From assembly GCA_027704905.1 (NCBI GenBank), contig JANIIK010000686.1, positions 62,001 to 126,000 of the forward strand: 64,000 nucleotides of DNA, read 5' to 3'. The position numbers and the translations under genes are program-made. The notes below the pieces were generated by a model, which made no database searches, was not told the origin of the DNA, and saw only the letters and a list, made by a program, of their open reading frames with translations. The DNA is from Muraenolepis orangiensis. Lineage: Eukaryota > Chordata > Actinopteri > Gadiformes > Muraenolepididae. Positions 10,629 to 33,134 of this stretch are shown piece by piece; position 1 is the stretch's first letter; each line of letters opens with the position of its first letter.

Positions 10629-10929
10629 TCGATCCCAGGTGTTGCCCATCATAATCAGGCCTACTGAGACTAATTAACACCTGGGATCTACCCTTCTTTA
10701 GGCTGCCGAGGACCGACGTCGGGCGCTTGGTTATTGTGAACCACTGTCACGAGAGACTGCGTGTTCCAGCTCCTACCTCGCCAAGTATCCTGTCCAACCC
10801 TGCCTAGTTTATGTTTTTGATGTTGGAGATTACAGTAAAGACATTTTTTCCTTTGCTTTGAGTGTCCGTGTCTCGCTACTTCTGGGTTCTTTGGCACATT
10901 TGGTTCCTCGGTCTCGTTGGGGTCTAACA
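10604..10929 (+). repeat. 3' LTR of the Gypsy element
   Basis: It has the same length and, by eye, the same sequence as the 5' LTR. It is followed by the ggctc target duplication. The pol stop lies 25 bases inside it. Confidence 0.93.
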
Positions 10930-10934
10930 GGCTC

Positions 10935-11094
10935 CCCAATAACAAACATTCTGGGTTTTGCTCAGCCAAATTAGAAGAACAGGCAACAATAGGAAAAACA
11001 AGTAAATAAACCCAAATCTCTTTATTGCTAGTGAAAAAAAGCAGCCTGGTATCCAAAACTGTAGTAAGCAGGCCAGACACCACTATGTGAATAT
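10935..11094. other. Continuation of pre-insertion intergenic DNA
   Basis: This AT-rich sequence resumes the stretch broken by the Gypsy insertion. No gene or repeat ends are seen. Confidence 0.4.
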
Positions 11095-11398
11095 AAAATC
11101 AAGAAGTTTATTGTCACTTCACAGTTTACACAAGTATAAAGCAGTGAGTGAAAATCTTATGTGCAATACCCGACGACAGACAGCAGTTATAAAACTAAGA
11201 TAAAATAGAATAAAAACAGAATAGAATAAAATAAGTAAAAAAATAAAAATGCAATTTATAAAATGCAATATATTGGCACAGAAAAAGAGCAATATGTATA
11301 TATAAATCATTGTAATAAAATATACATTGGTATATGCTATACGCCCTTGTTCAGCAGCCTGATGGCTTGACTCTGGAAGCTATCTCAGATGCCTCGTT
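11095..11398 (-). mobile_element. CR1/L2-type LINE 3' end
   Basis: In reverse it matches 31790-32143: a short coding end (caggctgctgaacaagggcg), an AT-rich untranslated part, gctgtctgtcgtcgggtatt and a tail with tgacaataaactt. It is only the 3' terminus, as is usual for 5'-truncated LINE copies. Confidence 0.7.
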
Positions 11399-11946
11399 TC
11401 CACCAACGCAAGCCTAGTTCTAGCTCTCGGGTGGCGCTAGAGCCGGTTCGCAGTTGGTTCAACTGGCGAGCCGTCTAAGAACCGGTTTGCGTTTCCACCG
11501 ACTTTTTCGCCGAGAGAGCCACGTCATGACGTCACTGTTAACGTCTCTGCTTTCCCAGCAACGCTAGCGCCAACTTCCACAACAGTGGTGGATTACATGA
11601 TGTATGGAAAAGTGTTGCTCCTGGCTTTCAGGCTATAAACAGCTGCTCGTCTTTAGTGCTATGGACGCGATTACGTTGAAGCCCCTAACTGTGATAAAGG
11701 ACTATACAAATAAAATGGACTTGACGTTAGAGCTGCATTAATAGTACATAAACAGAAGGGACCGTTTGCCTTTTCTTCTTCAAAACTGTTATCTTGTATT
11801 ATGTTTCTCGGTCGATAAAGCATAATGAAGCGGACATTTATATTTAGATTTTTTTTATTAAAAAAACAAAACATTAAATACACAATATACAGTAATCACA
11901 AAATGTAAAAGTCTAGAGTGCAGTGTAATAAGTCAATGTTAATAAA
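11399..11946. other. Unclassified repeat-like sequence
   Basis: 11400-11600 has repeated gtttccaccga/gcaa blocks and the motif gagccggttcgc, in the style of fish miniature transposons, but no matched ends could be fixed. 11660-11946 is AT-rich with no motif. Confidence 0.35.
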
Positions 11947-12295
11947 GCTGTACTCGATTCCTGCGACCGCATGTCGGCTGAACACACCGTTCGTTGGATT
12001 GAATCTAATGTAAAAACAACACAGGCCATTCATGATGGTTATGTTATAGCATAGTCGTATCTGGTGTACGTTACACCACAATCCACCTGATGGGTGAACT
12101 TAAGGGAAGTAAATGGCAAATGGCTCTGATTTACAAGTTGGTACGAGGTTTTCTGGGCGATTTATGTCATCTTATGTCATCTTGTTTTCAAGTCATACAA
12201 TTCCTTATTTGAGTGGTGATCCAGGAGGAGGAGACTTTCATCCAAAGAACTTGGATATATATATATATATACATATATATGTTCACACACACACA

Positions 12296-12512
12296 CACAC
12301 AGTGAAATGTGTTTCTCTGCATTTAACCCATCCTAGTATTAGGAGCAGTGGGTATCAGCTATTGTATCTACAGCTGGGGGGAGCAGGGTAGGGGTCTGGT
12401 TTCTTGCTCAAGGGCACCTCGGCAGTGGCCAGGAGGCAGAACTGGCACCTTTTTTCCAAGTCAGTTCTCACTCTGTACTTGGTCCGTTTTTTCAGGGACT
12501 TGAACCGGCAAC
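12296..12512 (-). mobile_element. tRNA-derived SINE
   Basis: On the minus strand a tRNA-like head (complement of gacttgaaccggcaacc near 12495, a B-box) is followed by a body with gggttaaatgcagag near the tail. Near-identical copies are at 32360-32585 and, more diverged, 37335-37545. A (TA)n-(CA)n tract at 12254-12300 adjoins the tail. Confidence 0.75.
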
Positions 12513-12565
12513 CTTCTCATAATAATAATAGAGAATAATAGATTATAATAGATATAATAATAGAA

Positions 12566-12918
12566 TGGACCGCCGTCCCGCCCGCCGACTTCCGGACCGG
12601 GGCCGAGGGGCGGGAGGCCGGCCTTCTCTCCGCCTTCCTCTTGGCCTCCTCCGCGGTGGGAGGGCCCGAGCGTGAGGTCCGCTACACCTGCCGCGCCGCC
12701 GACGCCCGGGAGTCGGCGGCCCAGACTCTGGCCGTCGGGTGCGGCGGTAAGGAAGGTTCGCCCCTCCCCCCTCCCCTCTCCCCCCACCCTCCCTCCTTCC
12801 TTGTTGCATGATTCAGATTCACCGTTTTAGGACAAGGAAGAGAAGACACAAGGACGGCTCTTTCCTCAGAAACCGGAAGGGATGAACGACAGCTCATCAG
12901 GGAGGGGCATCACATCTC

Positions 12919-12959
<41 letters not shown>

Positions 12960-13071
12960 CCATGTGTGATCCTCTAGATCCCGTCCGTTAAGATGCCACA
13001 CTTCGGTGATGGTGTGCTCCTGGGGTCCTGCCTTGGCATCACGTGCTCAATAATGACCCATATCCTCCGAA
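12566..13071 (+). pseudogene. Two-exon immunoglobulin/transmembrane gene relic, copy A
   Basis: Exon 1 (about 12566-12746) reads the end of an Ig-like domain: LLSAFLLASS then VRYTCRAAD, the strand-E and strand-F cysteine pattern. It stops at a good donor (gtaagg) in phase 1. Exon 2 (12978-13071) follows a cctctag acceptor and ends at gtgagt. In copy B its counterpart reads a hydrophobic span, DGVLLGSCLGITCSIMTHIL, likely a membrane segment. In copy A exon 2 lacks eight bases near its start, giving an early stop. Upstream exons are not recognisable, being replaced by AT-rich sequence and the SINE. The parent could be any Ig-family receptor; I cannot name it. Confidence 0.55.
12920..12956. repeat. 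(CT)n microsatellite before the relic's TM exon
   Basis: Eighteen or so CT repeats serve as the polypyrimidine tract in front of the exon-2 acceptor. The copy B equivalent is at 32947-33009. Confidence 0.9.
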
Positions 13072-13247
13072 GTGAGTGTGAAGAGCGGGTACGGGATGGG
13101 GTGGTTTGCTGTGGAAAGTTAGAACTTAGTCGTTTGTATACTAATGTGTTGGCAGTGAATGCATCGCAATGTGCCAGCAGGGCCTCAGGGGAGGAAAACT
13201 CTGGGAAAATAAATGGATTTACTTTAAAAATAGATGCTGAGAAATAA

Positions 13248-13900
13248 CACATGAATACAGGAGTGAACACCAGTATGGATCAGGTGAACACATGAATACA
13301 GGAGTGAACAACAGTATGGATCAGGTGAACACATGAATACAGGAGTGAACACCAGTATGGATCAGGTGAACACATGAATACAGGAGGGAACACCAGTATG
13401 GATCAGGTGAACACATGAATACAGGAGGGAACACCAGTATGGATCAGGTGAACACATGAATACAGGAGTGAACACCAGTATGGATCAGGTGAACACATGA
13501 ATACAGGAGTGAACACGAGTATGGATCAGGTGAACACATGAATACAGGAGTGAACACCAGTTTGGATCATGTGAACAAATGAATACAGGAGGGGACACCA
13601 GTATGGATTAGGTGAATACATGAATACAGGAGTGAACACCAGTATGGATCAGGTGAACACATGAATACAGGAGTGAACACCAGTATGTATCAGGTGAACC
13701 CATGAATACAGGAGAGAACACCAGTATGGATCAGGTGAACACATGAATACAGGAGTGAACACGAGTATGGATCAGGTGAACACATGAATACAGGAATGAA
13801 CACCAGTATGGATCAGGTGAACACATGAATACAGGAGTGAACACCAGTATGGATCAGGTGAACACATGAATACAGGAGTGAACTCGAGTATGGATCAGGT
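13248..13900. repeat. 41-bp minisatellite, about 16 copies
   Basis: The unit contains cacatgaatacaggagtgaa and ccagtatggatcaggtgaa. It is the same array as 33311-34004 in the duplicate, with different copy number and variant order. Confidence 0.95.
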
Positions 13901-14448
13901 CACAACAGAGACCGTAACACAATCATTCATATTTCATTCAAACATCATGATCACAACTCAATAACATTCAATCCTATTCATTTGGCTCCAACAGTGTGTG
14001 TGTGTGACACGATACTCTGCTGCCCTCTGGTGGAGAGACACCGCAGGTGCAGCCCAACCAACAATTCTCCACAGACAGCTCTGAGCTTATAACAACGCAC
14101 CCGGTTATTTCCGATCGGAGAAGAGCACATTTCCATGTAGTTTAAGACCCGTACACCAATCCCACTAGATCAATGATATTGATCGTCTTATGGGTTCTAG
14201 CGGAGTTCATCCACAATGTGGGATGACGGGATGATGAGACCAGCCATAGTTCAATTCTACTATAAAACCATCGTCCGTCTGACAAGAGGACTTATTGGCC
14301 GTTCAAACGTGTCGTTCTATAAAAAAGGTTTTAATGTCAGTTTGAAGTGCGATCGGTATTGCGATGATGTTCTGTAGCAGCATGATTGCTAACGTAGCGG
14401 TTTAGCGTCCACGTCACGTGTTGACCTACACCTGCGCTTCACCTGTCC

Positions 14449-14450
<2 letters not shown>
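13901..14450. other. Non-coding duplicated sequence
   Basis: It matches 34005-34560. It includes ctgccctctggtggagaga, a motif frequent in vertebrate repeats. No gene was found. Confidence 0.5.

Positions 14451-14518
<68 letters not shown>
14451..14518. repeat. (CA)n microsatellite
   Basis: About 34 CA repeats; copy B (34560-34590) has only about a dozen, interrupted. Confidence 0.95.
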
Positions 14519-14520
<2 letters not shown>

Positions 14521-14868
14521 AAAGCAAGAATACCACTTACAAACGGCGAGGAAACCAGAGAGCCAGAACGGCTGTCTTGCTATAGCGATTAGATATTATT
14601 GTGAGGCTTCAGCGGTGGTAGCCATCTTGATACAGAAGACTGAGACAATGTTCTTATTCGATACCAAACTGGCCCAGATGTATTCCCTGCCGCAGCTCAC
14701 AACGAACCCGGGGGTTGAAATGTCCACTCTTATAATCAATAAAGCAGGGTGGCAAGCCCAAATCCATATTCCTCCAACAAAAGTCGTCTGTGTCTCTCTC
14801 CGCCCCCCGCTGCTCCTCCCAGTCTCACACACACACCTCCCTCCCCTCTTCCCCCCCTCTCCTCCCAC
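14519..14868. other. Duplicated non-coding sequence of possible retroelement origin
   Basis: It matches 34590-34938. A long minus-strand frame spans it but has no known motif and differs in reading between the two copies, so it is not a gene. aataaagcag near 14739 could be an old polyadenylation signal on the plus strand. Confidence 0.4.
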
Positions 14869-14998
14869 TCCCGTTCTAACTCTCGCGTGACTCTCTCACT
14901 CCCGTTCTAACTTTCGCGTGACTCTCCCACTCCCGTTCTAACTCTGGCGTGACTCTCCCACTCCCGTTCTAACTCTCGCGTGACTCTCCCACTCCCGT
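14869..14998. repeat. 31-bp tandem repeat, about four copies
   Basis: The unit contains cccgttctaactctcgcgtg. Copy B retains a single unit (34940-34980). Confidence 0.9.
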
Positions 14999-15042
14999 AT
15001 ATCTAGATCTATATATCTATATATAGATATACATATATATAC

Positions 15043-16044
15043 CAGTGGTGAAGCGTCAGGGCCTTCAAGGTATTCAGAGAAGACCCTGGAACTCTCAGAT
15101 GAAACAAACAAAATTGAATTAATTCTATTAATAAAATGTAATACAATTTAATCAAATTTAATCAAAATTTAAATCAAATGAATAAATGAGAATGGTATCT
15201 GTGTTGTTATCTGTTATATTACAGTGTTACCTTGATTTGTTTGTCTTTCTCGGTCCATGCACGACGCATTTGAGTGGTTTTGTGTTGGAAAAACAATGCA
15301 ACCAATCAGATATTTTTCTAGGTTGCTGGGAAGAATATCCTTCAACCAAAGTATTCCCGATGACTTTGGCCCTCAGACTGAATGAGAGCGTACGTTTGGA
15401 TTGACAATTTGATCAACCAATCATATCGTGATTTGTAGCCAATGGGCGTATTCTTTCAGATTTCCCCACAGCTCAATAGGGAGCTAGAAGGTCTACTGGC
15501 TGGAGCGAGAGGGGATCTAGCGTAGTGCTACGTTGTTTCTACGTAGGATTTTACGTCAAAATGGCGAAGGCGAAGATGATGGGCTGTTACTTCACCACAT
15601 GGACACTGCTTTACCAACTATGGTACACTTGGAAATTGGCTGCGACAATCTTACATCTTCCTAAATGAGATAAGGCATAAAGTGACTCCTCCGTGACGTC
15701 AGTCTGACTAGAACAACGGAATTTTCGAATGGGGTGGGGGGGGGGGGGGGTTGTGGTCTACAGCAGGGGTTCCCAAAGTGGGGGTCGCGGGACCCCGAGG
15801 GGGGGTTCGCAAGATGTTTTCAGAATCCTTTTGATGTGACCCATGGTTTATTTATTTATTTATTTTTTTAAATTATTATTTTTGATTTATTTTTTATCAT
15901 TTGTATTATTATTAATAATAACGTGAGTGACAAATAAAGGAATTCTGATTCCCACAGATTCACGACAGTATCATCATTGAAAAAAAGCCACACACGATGT
16001 TCGCGATCGCGACATACCACCCCCCCCCCCCCGTCGGACGGTGA

Positions 16045-16099
<55 letters not shown>

Positions 16100-16173
16100 G
16101 TGGGGGGGGCTGAAAAGTTGGGGAACCCCTGGTCTACAGAAGGTCCAGTTGTGATAGACACGCTTCGCCACTG
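15043..16173 (-). mobile_element. hAT family-1 element, internally deleted, inverted
   Basis: It begins cagtggtgaagcgt and ends acgcttcgccactg, with a perfect 8-bp duplication atatatac at 15035-15042 and 16174-16181. 15043-15560 matches the right part of 35017-36832 and 15660-16173 its left part, both inverted; the middle, including the zinc-finger frame, is gone. A (TG)n tract lies inside at 16048-16098. It is non-autonomous. Confidence 0.92.
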
Positions 16174-16362
<189 letters not shown>

Positions 16363-16464
16363 CTGAGGGAGAGAGGAAGGGGATCTTAATTCATCATTAG
16401 AATCAGATGGAGGTTTAAAAAACACATCAACCTCCACAGACTGTATAGTCTGAGCTGACTCCCA

Positions 16465-16600
16465 AACCATTTACAAGTACACTATTTACAAGTACACCAT
16501 TTACAAGTACACCATTTACAAGTACACCATTTACAAGTACACTTTTTACAAGTACACTATTTACAAGTACACTATTTATAAGTACACTATTTACAAGCAG
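16465..16600. repeat. 15-bp minisatellite tttacaagtacacya
   Basis: About nine tandem copies. The open frame through them on the minus strand is a by-product of a unit length divisible by three. Confidence 0.95.
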
Positions 16601-16704
16601 TTCTGTCACCGCTTCTTATGCTAGCGTCTTACTGAGTAGATGGTTTGCTTGTTTGTCAGTTATTGTCAGTTGTTCTGTTGTTGACAATTTATGGTACTTG
16701 TGGT

Positions 16705-17955
16705 GAGGTTGGAGTGGGTGGGTGGGGTGATGGTGGTGAGGGTGGAGTGGGTGGGTGGGGTGATGGTGGTGATGGTGGTGAGGGTGGGTGGGGTGATGGT
16801 GGTGAGGGTGGAGTGGGTGGGTGGGGTGATGGTGGTGATGGTGGAGTGGGTGGGTGGGGTGATGGTGGTGAGGGTGGAGTGGGTGGGTGGGGTGATGGTG
16901 GTGAGGGTGGAGTGGGTGGGTGGGGTGATGGTGGTGAGGGTGGAGTGGGTGGGTGGGGTGATGGTGGTGAGGGTGGAGTGGGTGGGTGGGGTGATGGTGG
17001 TGAGGGTGGAGTGGGTGGGTGGGTGGGGTGATGGTGGTGAGGGTGGAGTGGGTGGGTGGGGTGATGGTGGAGTGGGTGGGTGGGGTGATGGTGGTGAGGG
17101 TGGAGGTGGGTGGGTGGGGTGATGGTGGTGAGTGGTGGAGTGGGTGGGTGGGGTGATGGTGGTGAGGGTGGAGTGGGTGGGTGGGGTGATGGTGGTGGAG
17201 TGGGTGGGTGGGGTGATGGTGGTGAGGGTGGGTGGGTGAGGGTGGAGTTGGTGGGTGGGGTGATGGTGGTGATGGTGGTGAGGGTGGAGTGGGTGGGTGG
17301 GTGATGGTGGTGAGGGTGGGTGGTGGTGGTGATGGTGGTGAGGGTGGAGTGGGTGGGTGGGGTGATGGTGGTGAGGGTGGAGTGGGTGGGTGGGGTGATG
17401 GTGGTGAGGGTGGAGTGGGTGGGTGGGGTGATGGTGGTGATGGTGGAGTGGGTGGGTGGGGTGATGGTGGTGAGGGTGGGTGGGGTTATGGTGGTGAGGG
17501 TGGAGTGGGTGGGTGGGGTGATGGTGGTGAGGGTGGAGTGGGTGGGTGGGTGGGGTGATGGTGGTGAGGGTGGAGTGGGTGGGTGGGGTGAGGGTGGAGT
17601 GGGTGGGTGGGTGGGGTGATGGTGGTGAGGGTGGAGTGGGTGGGTGGGGTGATGGTGGTGAGGGTGGAGTGGGTGGGTGGGGTGATGGTGGTGAGGGTGG
17701 AGTGGGTGGGTGGGGTGATGGTGGTGAGGGTGGGGTGGGTGGGGTGATGGTGGTGAGGGTGGAGTGGGTGGGTGGGGTGATGGTGGGTGGTGGTGGAGTG
17801 GGTGGGTGGGGTGATGGTGGTGATGGTGGAGTGGGTGGGTGGGGTGATGGTGGTGAGGGTGGAGTGGGTGGGTGGTGATGGTGGTGAGGGTGGAGTGGGT
17901 GGGTGGGGTGATGGTGGTGAGGGTGGAGTGGGTGGGTGGGGTGATGGTGTTGGAG
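16705..17955. repeat. G-rich 33-bp minisatellite upstream of class I gene 1
   Basis: About 38 copies of a unit containing gtgggtgggtggggtgatgg and gtgagggtgga. All plus-strand units carry several GGG runs, so G-quadruplex formation on the plus strand is likely. Long open frames on both strands result from the 33-bp periodicity. The array ends about 70 bp before the X2-like promoter motif and has no counterpart before gene 2. Confidence 0.97.
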
Positions 17956-18023
17956 GAGAGCTAAAGTTGATTTGAGTAAAGAGTAACATGACACTTGTGT
18001 GCGTGCTTCACGTTCTAGTCTCA

Positions 18024-18055
18024 TGACGTCAGAGCCTTCTTGAGTTCCTATTGGT
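18024..18055 (+). promoter_or_regulatory. SXY-like class I promoter module (X2 and Y boxes)
   Basis: TGACGTCA at 18024-18031 matches the X2/CRE box and CTATTGGT near 18048-18055 an inverted CCAAT Y box, 16 bases apart. In jawed vertebrates this pair is bound by RFX, CREB and NF-Y with NLRC5/CIITA to drive MHC genes. It sits about 210 bp before the start codon of class I gene 1. An X1 box is not clear. The equivalent region of gene 2 lacks the pair. Confidence 0.6.
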
Positions 18056-18141
18056 CCTTGTCCTTCCTTAGCGTCTTGTCGACAGGCTTCCTGGTCGTCA
18101 GACGCTGGAGTGTGAGTCTCGTCTCTGTTGATTCTCTCATT

Positions 18142-18215
18142 ACATTACATTACATTATATAACATTACATTACAGTCATTTAGCAGACGCTTGTATCCTA
18201 AGCGACTTCCATCTC
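18142..18215 (+). repeat. (ATTAC)n plus cagacgctt repeat in the class I leader region
   Basis: Repeated attac followed by agtcatttagcagacgcttg and gcgacttcc is a common fish dispersed repeat. It lies 20-95 bases before the start codon of gene 1; the same arrangement is at 53168-53230 before gene 2, so it predates their duplication. Confidence 0.7.
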
Positions 18216-18235
18216 TTTCTTCTAGATGCATCGAT

Positions 18236-29264
<11,029 letters not shown>

Positions 29265-30500
29265 CAGCCTTCAGCTAACTTCACATGCTATGAGTGATCA
29301 ATTACAATAACATTCATATGTGCTTTGATTTAGAAATGAGTCATCAGTCATAAACCTCCAATCTGTCACTTGGAAACTACGGCAACATCACCTTGCCTGT
29401 GGACGGCCATTTTGGTTTGGTTCCCGCCGCTTCACATTGTAGCGTTTGAATTATGCTATTTTTTTTCATAATATTTATGATGTTTAAAATAATGTTTAAA
29501 GATTCATATCAATGTATTACCCCTGAGAAGTGCATTGGTTTGATTGAGTTTTTATACAATGGTAAACCGGTGTGTTTTTCAATGTTTCATTTGAAATGTA
29601 TTCCAGTGGTTTATTGTCATGTTCTTGTGCTTATTATGTGTTTGTAATGGTTTGAAGTGAGTTTGATGAAGGACTTTTATTTTGAAGAGGTTCTGGACGG
29701 ATGAGGAAGGGAAGCTGGCGTGAGGGGAGAGGAGGAGGGCGGGAGGAGATGAGAAGTGAGAAAAGGAAAAGAGTTTGACTAGTTAAAAAGTTAGGAATAT
29801 TTACTGTGAAGAACCAAATACGAGTTGTGTGTACTCATTTGAGTTTAAGTATTAATTCCGAAAGTTTAGTGTTACATTTCAGTAAATATATGATCGCTAT
29901 TTTTGAGGATCGTCTGCTGGCTAAGTCGGACATTTAAGTTGGCAGTTGCTAGGCTACACCGGCCGTTTTTCTGAGACCATCGCATGTGAGTCGACGGCGA
30001 GGGATACACCCACACACTGAGAGAAGACGGCGAGGAAAAAGGACTGAGAGTTAGCAGCGTGGACGGTCTTGGTATGAGGAGCACGCGGTGGAGGCAGTTT
30101 GTTAGCTTGTTAGGCAGTTTGGTAGAGGGAACGGGCCTTAGTCCATCCACATGGCCAACTAAAGGGTACCCACACGGCCATTTAAAACCCCGGGTCTTTT
30201 TGGTTTGGTTTTATTGGCCACAGTGTTTTATTATGCAATTGAGTGTATGTATTTTCTATGCTGATGCCCCGTTTGGCTAAATAAATGTAAACTTTTACAT
30301 GAAGTATTTGTGTTGAATATGGGTTTCTATTAAATTGAGCCTAGCTTGATGAGTAAACTAGTTAGTGGGGATGCAATCAAATGAGTTGACATTTGAGGGA
30401 TACAGTATTTATCAAGCAGTATTTTACATACATTCTTTGAGGTGTAACTCACACTTTTGATACTGGTAAATGTAAGGGAGGTAGATTATATAGCGTTTAA
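29265..30500. other. 3' flank of class I gene 1
   Basis: It should contain the 3' untranslated region. The first clear AATAAA is at about 30280. 29690-30330 is purine-rich then CG-containing and looks like a dispersed element ending in that signal, but I could not fix its ends or class. Confidence 0.4.
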
Positions 30501-30785
30501 TAATAGCCATTTCCATAGGCTATCCCAGGCCTCTTGGACAGCCTGTGCTAAACAGCCACCCTAGACATATATCCTGCCTGGTAACTCATTTAAGCTCCTC
30601 CCTTGTGCATCATTCAGGTGTTCATGGTAACACATTTAGATTCATTTTAGTTCTATTTTGTTTATACTAGTTTAGTTTAGTTAGTTATTTAGGTATTAGT
30701 ATATTTTGTATGCATTTATTCCCCTTGTTTCAACTGTTGCACCTTAATTTCCCTCGGGATGAATAAAGTCATCTTGAATCTTAAT
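30500..30785 (+). mobile_element. LINE 3' tail-like sequence
   Basis: It ends ccctcgggatgaataaagtc then ttgaatct, the style of L2/CR1-type tails in fish. No coding part is present. Confidence 0.5.
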
Positions 30786-30832
30786 AGACTATAGTGATAC
30801 ACCTGTTTACATTCAGTTCAGTGGGGCAGGTT

Positions 30833-30967
<135 letters not shown>

Positions 30968-31094
30968 CTGCCCCCCCCCCTCCCCCGCACGGCGAGACTG
31001 AATCACTACTGGTGCTATTGCTGACATGCAGTTCATTGTGTGCAAGGCGAGGGGGACATGAGAGTCGGGGTTTGTGTGTAGAAGGAACTCAACT

Positions 31095-31320
31095 GTTCGC
31101 CTGTGAGTTCGGCAGTACGGCTCAGGAGGTAGAGCGGTCACCTCACAACCGAAGGTTGCTTGTTCGATCCCCGGCTCTCCTAGCAAAAACTGTCGGTGTC
31201 CTTGAGGAAGACCCTAACCCTCCTCCCTTATACTGCTGTCCCCGGGCGCTGTATAAGTAGCTGCCCACGGCTCCTAATACTAGGATGGGTTAAATGCAGA
31301 GAACACATAACACACTCCAG
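31095..31320 (+). mobile_element. tRNA-derived SINE
   Basis: The head ggtagagcggtcacctcaca with the B-box gttcgatcccc has tRNA-like spacing. The body has aggatgggttaaatgcagag, shared with the minus-strand SINEs at 12296 and 32360. Confidence 0.7.
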
Positions 31321-31732
31321 ATTTGTTGTTTGAGTACCTTCCTTCAGACACAAAGAACTAGCACCAGAGTGCCGCATTTACGTCAACACACACACATACA
31401 CAGGTGAGACTTCTTCTTCTTCATCTGTTTAATCTGCTCCCAGGTACAGTATGTCGATAGTAGATACGTGTTAAAAGTGTATTGTGGTTAATAGTGTGTT
31501 ATTATCGTGTGCGCTGTACTCGATTCCTGCGACCGCATGTCGGCTGAACACACCGTTCGTTGGATTGAATCTAATGTAAAAACAACACAGGCCATTCATG
31601 ATGGTTATGTTATAGCATAGTCGTATCTGGTGTACGTTACACCACAATCCACCTGATGGGTGAACGTAAGGGAAGTAAATGGCAAATGGCTCTGATTTAC
31701 AAGGTTTTCTGGGCGATTTATGTCATCTGTCA

Positions 31733-32143
31733 TCTGAATCATAAAAGACATTGCCCACCCCAGCCACCAACTGAATTCACTGTTACCGTCAGGCAGGCGA
31801 TACCGCAGTATCAAGTGTACCGTACAAATAGACTCAGAGATAGCTTCCACAGTCAGGTCATCAGGCTGCTGAACAAGGGCGTAAAGCATATAACAATGTA
31901 TATATTATTACATTGATTTATATATACATATTGCTCTTTTCTGTGCGGATATTTAGCATTTTATAAATTGCATTTTTATTTTTTATTTTTATTTTTAACT
32001 TTATTCTATTTTTATTCTATTTTTATCTATTTTTATCTTATTTTATAACTGCTGTCTGTCGTCGGGTATTGCACATAAGATTTTCACACCACTGCTTTAT
32101 ACTTGTGGAAACTGTGAAGTGACAATAAACTTGACTTGATCTG
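31733..32143 (+). mobile_element. CR1/L2-type LINE 3' end
   Basis: It carries the last coding residues (QYQVYRTNRLRDSFHSQVIR, then LLNKGVK), an AT-rich untranslated region, gctgtctgtcgtcgggtatt and a tail with gacaataaacttgac. It is absent from copy A, so it inserted after the duplication. It is related to 11095-11398. Confidence 0.75.
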
Positions 32144-32233
32144 ATGTCATCTGGTTTCATCTTGTTTTAAAGTCATACAATTCCTTATTTGAGTGGTGAT
32201 CCAGGAGGAGGAGACTTTCAGCCAAAGAACTTG

Positions 32234-32292
32234 GATATATATATAGATATATAGATATATAGATATATAGAGATAGAGATAGAGATAGAGAT

Positions 32293-32342
<50 letters not shown>
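32234..32342. repeat. (TA)n/(GATA)-type microsatellite
   Basis: TA repeats with tagatata and agagat interruptions, followed by a short (CA)n. Confidence 0.95.
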
Positions 32343-32344
<2 letters not shown>

Positions 32345-32359
32345 AAGTTCACACACACA

Positions 32360-32586
32360 CACACACACAGTGAAATGTGTTTCTCTGCATTTAACCCATC
32401 CTAGTATAAGGAGCAGTGGGTATCAGCTATTGTATCTACAGCTGGGGGGAGCAGGGTAGGGGTCTGGTTTCTTGCTCAAGGGCACCTCGGCAGTGGCCAG
32501 GAGGCAGAACTGGCACCTTTTTTCCAAGTATCAGTTCTCACTCTGTACTTGGTCCGTTTTTTCGGGGACTTGAACCGGCAACCTTC
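32360..32586 (-). mobile_element. tRNA-derived SINE, copy B
   Basis: Duplicate of the SINE at 12296-12512, including the B-box complement in gacttgaaccggcaacc. Confidence 0.75.
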
Positions 32587-32634
32587 TCATAATAATAATA
32601 GAGAATAATAGATTATAATAGATATAATAATAGA

Positions 32635-32944
32635 ATGGACCGCCGTCCCGCCCGCCGCCTTCCGGACCGGGGCCGAGGGGCGGGAGGCCGGCCTTCTCTC
32701 CGCCTTCCTCTTGGCCTCCTCCGCGGTGGGAGTCCGCGGCCCAGACTCTGGCCGTCGGGTGCGACGGTAAGGAAGGTTCGCCCCTCCTCTCTCCCCCCAC
32801 CCTCCCTCCTTCCTTGTTGCATGATTCTGATTCACCGTTTTAGGACAAGGAAGAGAAGACACAAGGACGGCTCTTTCCTCAGAAACCGGGAGGGCTGAAC
32901 GACAGCTCATCAGGGAGGGGCATCACATCAGAGTTCTCCAAATC

Positions 32945-33008
<64 letters not shown>

Positions 33009-33134
33009 ACTCCCCCATGTGTGATCCTCTAGATCCCATCCCAGAGTCCGTTAAGATGCCACTCTTCGGTGATGGTGTGCTCCTGGGGTCCTGCCTTGGC
33101 ATCACGTGCTCAATAATGACCCATATCCTCCGAA
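32635..33134 (+). pseudogene. Two-exon Ig/transmembrane gene relic, copy B
   Basis: Exon 1 (about 32635-32766, donor gtaagg) has lost 50 bases between two gggag repeats. This removes the strand-F cysteine and shifts the frame. Exon 2 (33033-33134, acceptor cctctag, donor gtgagt) stays open: ESVKMPLFGDG then the hydrophobic span LLGSCLGITCSIMTHIL. Copy A shows the reverse pattern (good exon 1, broken exon 2). A (CT)n tract at 32947-33009 precedes exon 2. Confidence 0.55.

Larger units (their letters stand above)
6506..10929 (+). mobile_element. Ty3/Gypsy chromovirus (Tf1/sushi type), young copy lacking the integrase core
   Basis: Two 326-bp LTRs flank a gag-pol interior, and the insertion is bounded by the 5-bp duplication ggctc (6501-6505 and 10930-10934). 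The interior has a self-primer just after LTR1, gag, a -1 frameshift signal, pol, a chromodomain and a purine tract before LTR2. I see no difference between the LTRs, so insertion was recent. Between RNase H and the integrase C-terminal region the HHCC zinc finger and the DDE core are missing in frame, so this copy cannot integrate by itself. Retroelements of this group are common in fish genomes. Confidence 0.93.

Noticed and set aside
14596..14868. Ninety-residue minus-strand frame shared by both duplicates
   Set aside because: The reading differs between copies, there is no motif, and it includes T/C-rich low-complexity sequence.
16666..18024. Long Pro/His/Ser/Thr-rich frame on the minus strand
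   Set aside because: It is produced by the 33-bp minisatellite, whose period is a multiple of three; all frames are open and no domain exists.
30059..30280. Small plus-strand frame downstream of class I gene 1
   Set aside because: No recognisable domain, and it lies in sequence that looks like a dispersed repeat.
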